Shown here: in pieces, positions 1 through 6,738 of the stretch
Numbering within the stretch: the stretch's first letter is position 1
Layout: each line of letters starts with the position of its first letter
DNA from: CAZVAO01 sp964625175
GTDB lineage: Bacteria; Bacillota; UBA994; PWPR01
Direction of reading: 5' to 3'
Length of the DNA: 23,025 nucleotides
NCBI GenBank assembly: GCA_964625175.1
Contig: CAZVAO010000025.1
Span: 1-23,025, forward strand
The notes under the pieces: generated by a model
The model's input: only the letters and a program-made list of their open reading frames with translations
Databases searched by the model: none
What the model was told of the DNA's origin: nothing
Program-made: the position numbers and the translations under genes

Positions 1-160
1 AAAGGTATTATACGCATAATGCATTCACTCACGCAATGTTTTTTGTTTCACCTTCTCTATAAAATGTATTTCACTCTTTTTTCATAATTAAATCGCGCAA
101 AATACAGGAAATCGTGTTTAATCAACGAACTACTATTTATCATAGAAGGAGGATCGACTT

Positions 161-976
161 ATGAAAGTTTTTATATCTGTTGATATTGAGGGAATCTGCG
201 ACGTCGTTAATAGTGAGCACACGAATAAGGCTGGCTTCCACTATCGCAGTGCCTGCGAGCAGATGTCACGCGAAGCTGCTGCCGCAGTAGAGGGTGCTTT
301 GGCCGCTGGCGCAACAGAAATTGTTGTGAATGACTCCCATGGACCGATGACCAATCTTATTCCAATGATGCTTCCTAAAGAGGCCAAATTAATCACGGGG
401 ACAACCAAACCCATGGGTATGATGCAAGATCTAGATGAATCTTATGATGCCGTTATGTTTGTTGGCTATCATGCGCGCAATAATAGCCCTGGCGTTTTGA
501 GCCACACGATTAGCGGTGGATCTGTTGATAACATTTGGTTGAATGATGAACTTGTCGGTGAGACGGGTTTAAATACCGCTATTGCTGGTCTCTTTGGCGT
601 TCCTGTTGTTATGGTTACGGGCGACCAAGTTTTAAATGCGGAAGTACAAGCATTATTTGATGGGAATATTACGTTTGTTCAAGTCAAAGAGGCGATTACC
701 CGCTACAGTGCAAAATGCCTGCACCCGCTTAAAGCAGTTGATGCAATCAGAAAAGCGGCACAGGAGGCTTTAACGGATCTGCCAAATCGTCAAGCGCGCC
801 CCCTAGAAGGCCCGCTCTATACGGGGAAGGTGCAGTTCCTTAACTCTGGGCTTGCCGATGGCGCCTCACGTTTAATTGGCAGTGTACGCGAATCGGGCGA
901 CACCGTTAGTTACACAAGTGAAGACCCCCACGCTGTGCTAAGTGCGGTTCGTCTCCTAATAACACTTAGTCGTTAA
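161..976 (+). CDS. M55 family metallopeptidase (D-aminopeptidase, DppA-like)
   Basis: 271-residue cytoplasmic zinc aminopeptidase of the DppA (M55) family, which removes N-terminal D-amino acids (for example D-Ala) from short peptides and forms a self-compartmentalising decamer in Bacillus subtilis. Seen in the sequence: SVDIEG near the N-terminus gives D8 and E10. H60 (NDSHGP), H104 (GYHARN), H115 (LSHTISG) and E134 (VGETGLN) complete the metal and catalytic set at the spacing expected for DppA. Length matches the family (about 270) and there is no signal peptide. The ATG follows a strong AGAAGGAGG (144-152), which fixes the start. It stands alone, with a terminator at 1040-1085, and faces a convergent M14 carboxypeptidase. 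No dpp transport genes follow it, so its substrate may be peptidoglycan-derived peptides; that part is inference. Confidence 0.93.
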   Translation: MKVFISVDIEGICDVVNSEHTNKAGFHYRSACEQMSREAAAAVEGALAAGATEIVVNDSHGPMTNLIPMMLPKEAKLITGTTKPMGMMQDLDESYDAVMFVGYHARNNSPGVLSHTISGGSVDNIWLNDELVGETGLNTAIAGLFGVPVVMVTGDQVLNAEVQALFDGNITFVQVKEAITRYSAKCLHPLKAVDAIRKAAQEALTDLPNRQARPLEGPLYTGKVQFLNSGLADGASRLIGSVRESGDTVSYTSEDPHAVLSAVRLLITLSR

Positions 977-1039
977 GCCTAACCCTTCAGCAAAATCCAA
1001 TTAACGCTATAGCTAAAAATCTATGCATTGCATAAGCAC

Positions 1040-1085
1040 AAAGATGTGGGCGCCTATTGGGCGACCACATCTTTTATTATTATGA
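1040..1085 (+). terminator. Rho-independent terminator after the M55 gene
   Basis: AAAGATGTGG (1040-1049) pairs with CCACATCTTT (1065-1074), with an inner CGCC/GGCG pairing around a TATT loop, followed by TTTTATTATTAT. It lies between the convergent M55 (+) and M14 (-) genes. The T-rich tail is on the plus strand, so it mainly serves the M55 gene. Confidence 0.85.
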
Positions 1086-1121
1086 GACGTCATAGGAACA
1101 GAAAACCTGATGCGAATATCT

Positions 1122-2795
1122 CTACTCGATCGTAATTTTCTGTGTCACAGCTCCTGCCTTCTGGCTAAAGGCGGTGACAGCCACTTCTACCGCATCATCA
1201 TGCCGGATCATCCACTGCACGGTTTTAAATGAAGGCTGCCAGATTGGACCCCACTGGGACCAAGGGGCCTTGCGCTTTGCTCTGCCCTCTAAGTGACCGA
1301 GAACGACTTCAACTCGACCTTCAACCAATTCAAATTCTTTGTCAACAGCTAAACGCACACGTGGTTCATCATCCGCTTTCATATACAAGGCCTGATCGGT
1401 CAAGTAAGTTCCCATATAACCTCGGTTAGTAATCGTTGCGGTAATGCGCGTTAGATGATCCCCAACTTTTTCAGTCGTTATCTTTTTAATGGCCAGCCTT
1501 GGCAAAGTTGCCGCCAATTTGAGGCAGAACTCACAATGTTCAACGGCCATTTTTTCAAGGAGCTGAGGTGGTGCATTACGGGATACCCAGATGCGATCCC
1601 AGCCGCCAATTTCTACTTCTCCTAATTGGGGATGATCGAAAGCCTGCCAATCAAGGTAAGGTCGCTCCAGATATTGCTCGAGGTAATTTAATACTTTGAC
1701 CTCTTCTTCGACGGTACGCACATCACTTGGATAAAACCCTTCTTGACGAACACCTGCGGCTTGATTCACATTCCATAATTCTGTCACAAAACTGGGAATT
1801 CCCATGAACTCAAATGTCCAGTCATCTAAGCAGCCGCCGCGGACGGAGTCTTTATTCGGTGTGAATCCTTGATAAACAGAAATTAAGGGGTACCTAGTAA
1901 TCTCCGTGCCTATTTTGCCTAATGCCTCGTATAGTTTTAAATCATTGCCGATAAAATGCTCGTCGGTTTTATCGCCAAATGGTCGTAGTATTGCACCTGC
2001 ATTTGTATGATAGGCCATCAGCCCACCGATATTGGGGTGTGCTAGAATGAAGTCCGCCATTGCCCGTGATTCAGGTTCTTCCAAAGGCACGTTACCCGCA
2101 CCATACTGGCGACCTTCAGGGTGGAAAAGCGCTGGGAACTGACGATTCAAATTACCGTCACGCGGCTTAGGAAAGTGCCACTCTCCCTCATAATTGTTAA
2201 AAACACCTTCCGGTAAAAGGCGATAATACTCTCCATCAAATTCCCACGGATTGCGCAGCACCATGAAGCGAGGATCTTCAGAACTGATTTTCCATTCGCC
2301 GTCGGCATCCTTGATTCGCATTTGAGCGACAACTCCATTTTGATCCAGATCACGCCAGATAAAGCCATCTTTAGGTTGCTCTTCACCTGGCAAATAACGT
2401 CCGTTCCCACACCAAGGTTGTCCCTGCTTAATCACAAATTCCGCACCATCTGGATTGGCCCGCGGTAGCAAATAAAATACTTGTTCATCTAACAACTTTG
2501 TAACAAGTGGATCCTTGCCGTAATTCTCCATCAAATGCCAAGCGATATACATCACGATATTGGTGCCCATGACTTCTTCAGCATGGATACAGGCATCAAT
2601 ATAGTATGCAGGTTTTAAGTCAGGATTCCCCACTTTAAAATTAGTGATCGACAGGGCAAATATGTCGCGTTCTTGATGGCTTTTTCCGATAATCTCCAAT
2701 TTACACAAATCTGGTTTTTCTTTAGCCCATAAATGCAGACTATCTTGCATTCGACTATAATCAAAAAATTGATTAATCTCTGGTTTATGTATCAT
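1122..2795 (-). CDS. M14 family zinc carboxypeptidase
   Basis: 557-residue metallocarboxypeptidase of the M14 family, which removes C-terminal residues from peptides. Visible motifs: HAEE at 71-74 (zinc ligands H71 and E74), PRANPDG at 111-117, an NR pair at 217-218 (LNRQFP, substrate carboxylate binding), the third zinc ligand H263 (AYHTNAG) and the catalytic E339 (VTELW). An insertion of about 100 residues between PRANPDG and the NR pair, rich in acidic and aromatic residues, and a C-terminal extension of about 180 residues with beta-rich character make it longer than the digestive enzymes (about 300). No signal peptide is seen, so it is probably cytoplasmic. The ATG is preceded by AAGGAGG. 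It is a single-gene unit, divergent from the SLH gene and convergent with the M55 gene. The exact substrate cannot be told from sequence. Confidence 0.92.
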   Translation of the reverse strand: MIHKPEINQFFDYSRMQDSLHLWAKEKPDLCKLEIIGKSHQERDIFALSITNFKVGNPDLKPAYYIDACIHAEEVMGTNIVMYIAWHLMENYGKDPLVTKLLDEQVFYLLPRANPDGAEFVIKQGQPWCGNGRYLPGEEQPKDGFIWRDLDQNGVVAQMRIKDADGEWKISSEDPRFMVLRNPWEFDGEYYRLLPEGVFNNYEGEWHFPKPRDGNLNRQFPALFHPEGRQYGAGNVPLEEPESRAMADFILAHPNIGGLMAYHTNAGAILRPFGDKTDEHFIGNDLKLYEALGKIGTEITRYPLISVYQGFTPNKDSVRGGCLDDWTFEFMGIPSFVTELWNVNQAAGVRQEGFYPSDVRTVEEEVKVLNYLEQYLERPYLDWQAFDHPQLGEVEIGGWDRIWVSRNAPPQLLEKMAVEHCEFCLKLAATLPRLAIKKITTEKVGDHLTRITATITNRGYMGTYLTDQALYMKADDEPRVRLAVDKEFELVEGRVEVVLGHLEGRAKRKAPWSQWGPIWQPSFKTVQWMIRHDDAVEVAVTAFSQKAGAVTQKITIE

Positions 2796-2912
2796 AATCA
2801 GTCCTCCTTAATTTCAGTTAATTTTGACATTATTGCGCAACTTCCTGCAAACTGCTGATAAATAATCAACTTCTTCCCTACTACTAATACCGTACCATAC
2901 TTTTATGTTATA

Positions 2913-2921
2913 TGTTATAAT
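2913..2921 (+). promoter_or_regulatory. Extended -10 promoter for the SLH protein gene
   Basis: TGT followed by a perfect TATAAT (2916-2921) forms an extended -10 element (TGnTATAAT), 55 bp before the chosen start codon at 2976. No convincing -35 is seen 17 bp upstream, which is normal for extended -10 promoters. Confidence 0.55.
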
Positions 2922-2975
2922 AAGCAAAAGATAACTATCAACAACTCATTACTATATGTGAGAAAGGAAATATCC

Positions 2976-4325
2976 ATGTTACGTAAGATAATACCCCTCA
3001 TCATAATTACTATGGTTTTGCTGACACCTCTCCATGGACTGGCCTTCACGGATACGTCATTGCATTGGGCAGAATCAGATATTGATACCCTGAATGATGT
3101 GAGTATCTTGGGAGGATATCCTGATAATACGTTTCGTCCCAATAGCAATGTCACCCGCGTGGAGTTCATTTGCATGGTGATGCGCACAATCAGCAACCAC
3201 ATTGGTCAAGAAAACTTAGATGCAATCATCGCAGAAACTGCCCAGGATCAAGAGTTATTACCCTGGGAAGAAGAATTCGATGAGGTCTACAGCATTCTCC
3301 GTTTATCCGATTCCTATTGGGCCACAGGCACGGTTTTTGATGCGGTAAAATTGCGGCTTCTCCCTTATGAATATGGTACAGGTCCCTACAACAATATTTT
3401 TATTCTTAAAGCAGCGATTACACGTGGTGAAGCGGCCTATATCATGACTCAAGCCGCGAAATTCTTTGATCTTCAAGCAGATCGGATGCTCCTCCCTTAC
3501 CTCAAAAATGAAATTAAAGACGTTTCATTTAGCACCTATGCATATAGCAATGCCGCACTTGATGCCTATGCCTTAGGATTGCTTACGGGCTATGGGGATG
3601 GGCGCTTAAAGCCTACGAGTCTAATCACGCGTGCAGAAGCTGCTGCTACTTTGATCCGTCTATTTGATACCGATCGATTATCGCCCTATACACCAGAAGG
3701 CGCTCCCTTCATCATCCTAGAAAACCTCGCGAATTATCCCACTGGATTTCGCTATTATGCACCTTTAGCTGATGGAGAGCCTCAACTTGACGTTCTCAAC
3801 TTTGTTAAATTGATTGATGAATCACTCGTCAGCGATACAGGCTATCGCAATCTGGTTTATAATCCCCAAAATGCAGTTCTAGGTGTTGAGTTTTACGATG
3901 ATGAAGGTGATTATTTGACACTTGAGGAAGCAGATACACGTGATGAATATATCACACGGCTCGCCAACTTCCCCTATATGACCTTAACGATATCAGCACT
4001 CAATACCAGTAACTATAGTGCCAGTAGCCGAGCAACGGCTCTCAATAGCAAATACAATCCTTATCTTTTAATTTCTTGGGGGAATAGTCACGAACAAGAT
4101 ATCATTGAAAATCACTGGGATATCCTCACTGTCTATTGTGATTTCCTCTTTGGCACAGATTCACAGCAAGTCCTTGATAAAATCGAACGTTATTTGACTA
4201 AAGGAGAAGGTGGCGCGACAACGTATCAAACGTATGGTGGTCGGCTCGCTTCTTGGAAACCGGTTGGTAATGGTATATTCATGATGGAAATTATGGAGGT
4301 TTACCCCACCGTTAACCAAGAATAG
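2976..4325 (+). CDS. Secreted S-layer homology (SLH) domain protein
   Basis: 449-residue exported protein, probably held on the cell wall through SLH domains that bind pyruvylated secondary wall polymer. Residues 1-23 form a signal peptide (positively charged start, hydrophobic stretch, cleavage after GLA). SLH repeat 1 covers about 24-72 (HWAESDI, GGYPDNTFRP, TRVEF). Repeat 2, about 112-165, is degenerate with a clear TRGEAAYIM. Repeat 3, about 180-230, has LLTGYGDGRLKP and TRAEAAATLIRLF. The remaining ~220 residues are of no family I recognise. The ATG at 2976 was chosen over an in-frame GTG at 2958 because AAAGGA (2963-2968) sits correctly before it. An extended -10 promoter lies upstream. 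The stop codon is followed within 1-2 bases by a structured repeat copy (4327-4450). Confidence 0.9.
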   Translation: MLRKIIPLIIITMVLLTPLHGLAFTDTSLHWAESDIDTLNDVSILGGYPDNTFRPNSNVTRVEFICMVMRTISNHIGQENLDAIIAETAQDQELLPWEEEFDEVYSILRLSDSYWATGTVFDAVKLRLLPYEYGTGPYNNIFILKAAITRGEAAYIMTQAAKFFDLQADRMLLPYLKNEIKDVSFSTYAYSNAALDAYALGLLTGYGDGRLKPTSLITRAEAAATLIRLFDTDRLSPYTPEGAPFIILENLANYPTGFRYYAPLADGEPQLDVLNFVKLIDESLVSDTGYRNLVYNPQNAVLGVEFYDDEGDYLTLEEADTRDEYITRLANFPYMTLTISALNTSNYSASSRATALNSKYNPYLLISWGNSHEQDIIENHWDILTVYCDFLFGTDSQQVLDKIERYLTKGEGGATTYQTYGGRLASWKPVGNGIFMMEIMEVYPTVNQE

Positions 4326-4326
4326 C

Positions 4327-4450
4327 GTTTGAGTAGCATAAATAGGCGCTATCTGCGTTACTCTGTAAAATGTTGACTCGGCGTACTTTATTGTACAGCC
4401 TCGTTTCCCATTTTTATACGTGCCTTGATATCTCCGCATTTCTGCAACTC
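4327..4450 (-). repeat. Dispersed structured repeat, copy D
   Basis: Aligned in reverse orientation with copies at 6407-6510 and 6631-6738. Shared blocks include CAAGGCACG, ACGAGGCTGTAC and GTAACGC, and a terminal CCTATTTAT-like block. Outer stem: AAAATG (4367-4372) with CATTTT (4409-4414). Inner stem: GGC plus GTAC (4380-4386) with GTAC and GCC (4393-4400), with a single-base bulge. It begins directly after the SLH gene stop codon. Confidence 0.7.
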
Positions 4451-4503
4451 AAAATCGGAATGGGGATAGGAGCTATCAGAACTTAATGATTTTAGCAAAA
4501 TTA

Positions 4504-4538
4504 AAAGGCAGCTTCTTAATTGAAAGCTGCCTTTATTA
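4504..4538. terminator. Bidirectional rho-independent terminator
   Basis: AAAGGCAGCTT (4504-4514) pairs with AAGCTGCCTTT (4524-4534), an 11-bp perfect stem flanked by A-rich sequence on the left and T-rich sequence on the right. It can stop transcription from the SLH gene on the plus strand and reads equally well on the minus strand. Confidence 0.85.
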
Positions 4539-4566
4539 TAGAAAGTAGTTGGTCAGTTGGTCAGGT

Positions 4567-4608
4567 TCATCGCCTGTCACCCATCGCCCATCACCCATCA
4601 CACATCGC
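4567..4608. repeat. Short tandem repeat of a 7-bp unit (CCATCRC)
   Basis: Six consecutive 7-bp units: TCATCGC, CTGTCAC, CCATCGC, CCATCAC, CCATCAC, ACATCGC. The reverse complement of the unit (GCGATGG) recurs at 6232-6238 and 6274-6280 in the other repeat-rich intergenic region. No coding or regulatory role is apparent. Confidence 0.8.
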
Positions 4609-4784
4609 TTATTATAGGTCCGTGCAAAGCAAATCTCTACGGTTTTGAGTGTCTTGCAGACGCAGATTAATTTAGAGGTCGAGACAAGCTACCTAACCCT
4701 ATACATAGTAGGAGCTAATCTCTTAATATGAGCTAGCAAATACATTACCTTATCCATCTCCACCAATAGAAAGGACCCCCTATC

Positions 4785-5840
4785 ATGTCAAACACACCCA
4801 ACAATATTCGTATCGCTATGATCGGTTTTGGCAACGCTGCCCAAGCCTTCTGTAAAATACTACTTGATCATGAGTCGAGGCTGTATCGTGAGTTCAACAT
4901 CAATTATCAAATCGCCTGGATTACCACTGGCAGGAGTGGAAATCTCGTGAATCCACTTGGGATTAACCTTAGGGAAGTATTGCACTGGCGCCAAACAGTC
5001 GGACCTTTCACTCCAAATTACCCCGATTTGACTGAAGAAACGACTGAAGACCTTTTGGCTCAAGGGAACTATGATGTACTAATCGAACTGAGCCCCCTAA
5101 ATATTGCAGATGGGCAGCCGGCAATAACCTACATGGAAACGGCATTAAATCAAGCAAAGCATGTGATTACAGCAAATAAAGGGCCCTTAGCCTTTGCAGC
5201 ATCGCGCCTACAACAACTAGCACGCGCTCATCACGTTCAGTTCTTATTTGAAACGACCGTCATGGATGGCACCCCTGTTTTTAATCTAGTGAAAGATACC
5301 TTGCCCCATTGTCGGATCCTGGGTTTCACCGGCATCCTCAACACCACCACTAATTTTTTACTGGAGGCCCTCGCTCAAGGTCGCTCCTTTGAAGAGGCGC
5401 TAGAGGACGGGAAACGCGTCGGGTTCGTGGAAGCCGATCCCGCTCACGACATTGAAGGCTATGATGCTGCTTTCAAGACAACCGTGCTGATGAATACCCT
5501 TATGGATGCCAATATCACACCTGTAGACGTAATAACCAATGGCATCAACAATCTACAGCCTGCTGACCTACAGGCTGCGTATAAGCGCCATCATACATTA
5601 AAGCTCATCTGCCAAGGTACCCTTGTGAATGGTCACCCAGAAGGCTCTGTCCGTCTACAAGAGATTCCACTCAACCATCCACTCGCCACCGTTAACGGCA
5701 CTTCAGCCGCGCTGATTATTGAAACAGACCTGATGGGATCACTCACGATCATCGAAAATGATCCCGAGATCAAACAAACTGGGTATGGGATTTACAGTGA
5801 TTTCTATAGGCTGCTGAAGGTGTTAGCTGTAAGGCGCTAA
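4785..5840 (+). CDS. Homoserine dehydrogenase-like oxidoreductase without ACT domain
   Basis: 351-residue NAD(P)-dependent dehydrogenase of the homoserine dehydrogenase family, which reduces aspartate semialdehyde to homoserine on the route to threonine and methionine. Seen: N-terminal Rossmann nucleotide-binding segment (IGFGNAAQAF, residues 13-22, the third Gly replaced by Ala), ANKGP with K132, FETTVMDGTP (155-164), TGILNTTTNFLL (182-193), and the catalytic block VEADPAHDIEGYDAAFK with E216, D227 and K231. The C-terminal ACT regulatory domain of the longer ~430-residue enzymes is absent, so feedback control by threonine through ACT is unlikely. The ATG follows GAAAGGA. It is a lone gene with no thrB, thrC or aspartate kinase beside it, so a paralogous role is possible. 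The last nine codons run into a GC-rich hairpin region whose hairpin loop holds the stop codon. Confidence 0.85.
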   Translation: MSNTPNNIRIAMIGFGNAAQAFCKILLDHESRLYREFNINYQIAWITTGRSGNLVNPLGINLREVLHWRQTVGPFTPNYPDLTEETTEDLLAQGNYDVLIELSPLNIADGQPAITYMETALNQAKHVITANKGPLAFAASRLQQLARAHHVQFLFETTVMDGTPVFNLVKDTLPHCRILGFTGILNTTTNFLLEALAQGRSFEEALEDGKRVGFVEADPAHDIEGYDAAFKTTVLMNTLMDANITPVDVITNGINNLQPADLQAAYKRHHTLKLICQGTLVNGHPEGSVRLQEIPLNHPLATVNGTSAALIIETDLMGSLTIIENDPEIKQTGYGIYSDFYRLLKVLAVRR

Positions 5841-6070
5841 AGCGCCGTTGAAAGGCCGCTGCGCGTCCGTTGAATGCGCTGGCCCTGTTAGCAGAGCTTC
5901 TTACGTCGCTCCGCTCTTCAAGACTGCGTGCAGGGCTGACGCGCGTCAAGCAATGGTCAAGCGATTGTAAGAGGAGGCGCTTGCGCACCATTAAGTGTGG
6001 TTAAACGCTGGTCAGGGGTTCAGGGGAGAATAAAACTTTGCCCAACAATAGTCAAACAGTTATCAAGCCC

Positions 6071-6117
6071 CGTGTTCCACACGAGGCAAGCCCTATGGTG
6101 TTCCAAATAGGGCAAGC
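6071..6117. repeat. Tandem pair of small hairpins, 26-bp period
   Basis: GTGTTCCA occurs at 6072-6079 and 6098-6105, and GGCAAGC at 6085-6091 and 6111-6117, both 26 bp apart. Each unit forms its own hairpin with different arms: CGTGT/ACACG (6071-6075 with 6079-6083) and CCCTAT/ATAGGG (6091-6096 with 6107-6112). Confidence 0.65.
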
Positions 6118-6133
6118 GATGGTAATAGGAAGG

Positions 6134-6153
6134 GCACGCAAAGCGTGCTTTTA
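6134..6153 (+). terminator. Rho-independent terminator
   Basis: GCACGC (6134-6139), loop AAA, GCGTGC (6143-6148), then TTTTATTAG. A compact, GC-rich stem with a U-tract on the plus strand. It is about 300 bp downstream of the homoserine dehydrogenase-like gene, the only plus-strand gene it could end. Confidence 0.75.
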
Positions 6154-6190
6154 TTAGTTTAAAAGAATAGGAATAGAACTATTTTCTTTA

Positions 6191-6330
6191 TTCACCTTTC
6201 TAACATTCACCTTTCTCCCATTGTTATTTAGGCGATGGGCAATTTTCGTACTGTATCCCCGATCCCCCAAGAGGCGATGGGCGATATTATTTATTCGCTC
6301 TTTTTCGTACCCCGTGTCACGTACCCCGTG
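6191..6330. repeat. Cluster of short direct repeats
   Basis: Three different short repeats lie close together: TTCACCTTTCT at 6191-6201 and 6206-6216, GCGATGGGC at 6232-6240 and 6274-6282, and CGTACCCCGTG at 6306-6316 and 6320-6330. The spacing differs for each, so this is not one tandem array; it looks like slippage-prone intergenic sequence. Confidence 0.6.
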
Positions 6331-6366
6331 CCCCAAAAAGGCGTTAGTCGCTTGGCGGGAGATATT

Positions 6367-6405
6367 ATTCAGTAACGCCGAAATCGCCCATTTATATCAC
6401 TCAAA
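6367..6405 (+). repeat. Dispersed structured repeat, partial copy C (3' end only)
   Basis: The segment with AGTAACGCCGAAATCGCCCA, then TTTATATCACTCAAAA, matches the terminal block of copy D (reverse strand of 4327-4358) nearly base for base. The upstream half of the unit is missing or too diverged to align. Confidence 0.55.
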
Positions 6406-6406
6406 A

Positions 6407-6510
6407 CAAAATTGACGGAATAGACCAAGACGCTAGCAAAATCCGAAATGATGGCCTACATGGGGTACGTCGCATGAGGATTTTGTGCAGTAACACCGCA
6501 ATTTCCGAAT
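6407..6510 (+). repeat. Dispersed structured repeat, copy A
   Basis: Begins with CAAAATTGACGGAA, as copy B does, and shares the order CAAG-CGC-AGCAAAA, ATGA-GGC, TAC-GTA, GCAGTAAC. Outer stem AAAATCC (6438-6444) with GGATTTT (6478-6484); inner stem TAC with GTA around ATGGG. The stems use different bases from those in copies B and D but still pair. Confidence 0.7.
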
Positions 6511-6630
6511 ACTTAACGAGCGAGAATCCAGGAAATACGGTGAAGTCTTGGCGCGATTATCTGCTGAAAACTAAAACTGCGTGCCGCTTCAACGGAACGC
6601 AGTTCTTAAATACTCAACATAAGAGAATTT

Positions 6631-6738
6631 CAAAATTGACGGAAGTTCAAGGCGCGAGCAAAAACACGCAATGAGGCTATACAATTGGTATGCTGATTAA
6701 GTGTTTTTCGAAGCAACAACGAGATCACCCATTTATGG
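6631..6738 (+). repeat. Dispersed structured repeat, copy B
   Basis: Begins with CAAAATTGACGGAA (6631-6644). Outer stem AAAAACAC (6660-6667) with GTGTTTTT (6701-6708), 8 bp perfect. Inner stem GC plus ATAC (6676-6682, one bulged T) with GTAT and GC (6688-6693). Its right end (CACCCATTTATGGG) encodes, on the minus strand, the last residues and stop codon of cinA. The outer hairpin with its T-rich arm could also serve as the cinA terminator. Confidence 0.72.

Larger units (their letters stand above)
4326..4784. other. 459-bp intergenic region with structured repeat, terminator and heptamer repeat
   Basis: No credible gene. From left to right it holds a copy of the dispersed structured repeat (4327-4450), a strong hairpin terminator (4504-4538), a run of 7-bp repeats (4567-4608), then about 170 bp before the homoserine dehydrogenase-like gene in which I see only a short direct repeat GAGCTA around 4712-4735 and no recognised riboswitch. 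Confidence 0.7.
5841..6724. other. 884-bp intergenic region made of repeats and hairpins
   Basis: No credible gene; ORFs here are short and lie inside repeats. 5841-5990 is clearly more GC-rich than the flanking genes and starts with a hairpin (GGCGC 5833-5837 with GCGCC 5842-5846) whose loop contains the stop codon of the preceding gene. Then come a 26-bp period pair of hairpins (6072-6117), a terminator (6134-6153), several short direct repeats (6191-6330), a partial structured repeat (6367-6405) and two fuller copies (6407-6510 and 6631-6738) reaching the cinA stop codon. Confidence 0.75.

Noticed and set aside
2958..2975. GTG start for the SLH protein six codons upstream
   Set aside because: No ribosome binding site before it; the ATG at 2976 has AAAGGA at good spacing and gives a normal signal peptide.
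4614..4784. Riboswitch or T-box leader before the homoserine dehydrogenase-like gene
   Set aside because: No conserved SAM, lysine or T-box core could be found, and no terminator/antiterminator pair next to the start codon.
4567..6330. CRISPR array suspected from regular short repeats
   Set aside because: Units of 7 to 14 bp without spacers of constant length, and no cas genes nearby.
6221..6674. Several 60-66 codon ORFs in the repeat-rich gap
   Set aside because: They lie in structured repeats and short direct repeats, have no ribosome binding sites and no protein-like composition.
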